6,495 nt of DNA, from contig JAKADI010000101.1 in the NCBI GenBank assembly GCA_021820675.1, positions 1-6,495 on the forward strand, written 5' to 3'. Shown piece by piece: positions 5,843 through 6,495 of this stretch. The notes beneath the pieces are model-generated. The model did not search any database, was not told the origin of the DNA, and saw only the letters and a program-made list of their open reading frames with translations. Source of the DNA: Bacillota bacterium. Its GTDB lineage: Bacteria; Bacillota; Sulfobacillia; Sulfobacillales; Sulfobacillaceae. Numbering within the stretch: position 1 is the first letter of the stretch; every line of letters starts with the position of its first letter. The translations under genes were made by a program, and so were the position numbers.

Positions 5843-6330
5843 AAATGGGGGAATTAGAGATAGGATAATGCGCCCAATGCATAAGAACCTGTCCTAGGCA
5901 AAGCCCGGGGAGTTAAGCGGGTAAGTCCATAGGGTTATACGGGTGAAACGATCCGAATCAAGGCCTGGTGATAATACGATAATCCCATTCATTTTTGAGT
6001 TTTCCCTCAATCTCCGCCCTTGAGGGCCAGGTGTCGACTTAATGGAGTTCTTGCGTGGCTGTCGTCACCATCGGCATACGTAGAAATGCTCACGCCTTTG
6101 CCTTCTATATATCAGCTATCCGTCGAACATTTCATACAACAATTTTCTGCTCCATCTGTGTGAAAACCGTGATGATGGTCACTTTTAGACAGAAAGGGCA
6201 GACTTAAGATGATTACAGTGCGATAGAGTTTTTGGATGCGGTCCTAGGGAGTTTAGTACTGTTCTGGAAACGGAGGGTGTCAACAAGAATAGAACCCAGC
6301 CCATGCCACCTGTTATTCAACGTATTGTAA
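5843..6330. other. Non-coding stretch downstream of the TDT gene
   Basis: No reading frame here has a credible start, ribosome site or recognisable motif. The only clear structure is the hairpin at 6004-6026. A short ATG frame near 6208 stops after five codons. A 45-codon frame without a usable start precedes 6354, discussed under the partial ORF at the right edge. Confidence 0.5.
6004..6026. repeat. 7-bp perfect hairpin with a competing upstream arm
   Basis: CCCTCAA (6004-6010) pairs perfectly with TTGAGGG (6020-6026) over a nine-base loop. The same CTCAA can also pair with TTGAG at 5995-5999 over a six-base loop, and CCTGG (5964-5968) with CCAGG (6027-6031) could close the whole. There is no T run after the stem on either strand, so it is not a canonical terminator, although it could still end the TDT transcript about 160 bases past its stop. 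Confidence 0.35.
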
Positions 6331-6495
6331 ATGACATTGCGCGAACGGCATGATCAGCCTCCTGTCGATGTCATATTTGTCTTGCATATTAACGAACGCT
6401 GCTTGCCATCAGTCCGCAAGGTCGTGGGAACCCCTCCTGCGGCCAATATTTCACGTATTGATAATCTGTTGTTTGGCACTGTGGAATTTTATGAA
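6331..6495 (+). CDS. Possible hypothetical protein start, cut by the right edge
   Basis: An ATG at 6331, immediately after an in-frame TAA, opens a frame of 55 codons running off the window. The amino-acid sequence looks protein-like (for example VDVIFVLHINERC and GTPPAANISRIDNLLFGTVEFYE) with ordinary codon choice, but I do not recognise a family. No Shine-Dalgarno sequence precedes the ATG, which weakens the call. The preceding frame ends in MPPVIQRIVNDIARTA and stops at TGA 6351-6353, overlapping this one, so the true coding segment could be a single gene with a frameshift near 6340-6350. Either chance or a decayed gene is possible. Confidence 0.3.
   Translation, partial: MTLRERHDQPPVDVIFVLHINERCLPSVRKVVGTPPAANISRIDNLLFGTVEFYE

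Overview
The window is a three-transporter, ion-homeostasis stretch of bacterial chromosome. Reading from the left edge, the minus strand carries the first 209 codons of kdpB and all of kdpA, subunits of the high-affinity K+ pump KdpFABC. Upstream of these, in the same direction, lies a CLC-type chloride channel/transporter gene. Diverging from it on the plus strand is a TDT-family (TehA/SLAC1-like) anion channel or transporter. The last ~650 bases are mostly non-coding, with one possible unrecognised gene start running off the right edge. Strong AGGAGG-type ribosome sites, mixed GC content and the protein flavour suggest a Firmicute-like Gram-positive. An acidophile such as Sulfobacillus would fit, but this is an impression from sequence character and cannot be confirmed here.

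The kdp control region (about 2353-2571) is the most structured part of the window. It holds four tandem 11-bp T-tract repeats in exact register, a TATACT -10 box, and then a ~140-nt leader. The leader can fold into four consecutive hairpins before the kdpA ribosome site. The repeats look like an operator for an OmpR/PhoB-family regulator, with KdpE the obvious candidate. The leader matches no riboswitch class that I recognise.

The apparent 450-bp gap between the clc stop (2806) and kdpA is not really intergenic. It encodes remnants of a C-terminal tandem CBS module in two frames. The first frame break lies at a run of seven C's just before the clc stop, and a second restores the original frame further down. 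The undisrupted gene would have ended near 2548, inside the kdp operator repeats. So this CLC has either lost its CBS regulatory domain or carries sequencing indels.

Functionally, K+ uptake (Kdp), a chloride pathway (CLC) and a second anion pathway (TDT) would together set cytoplasmic K+/anion balance and membrane potential. That is an inference from gene neighbourhood. I saw no mobile element, CRISPR array, tRNA or rRNA.
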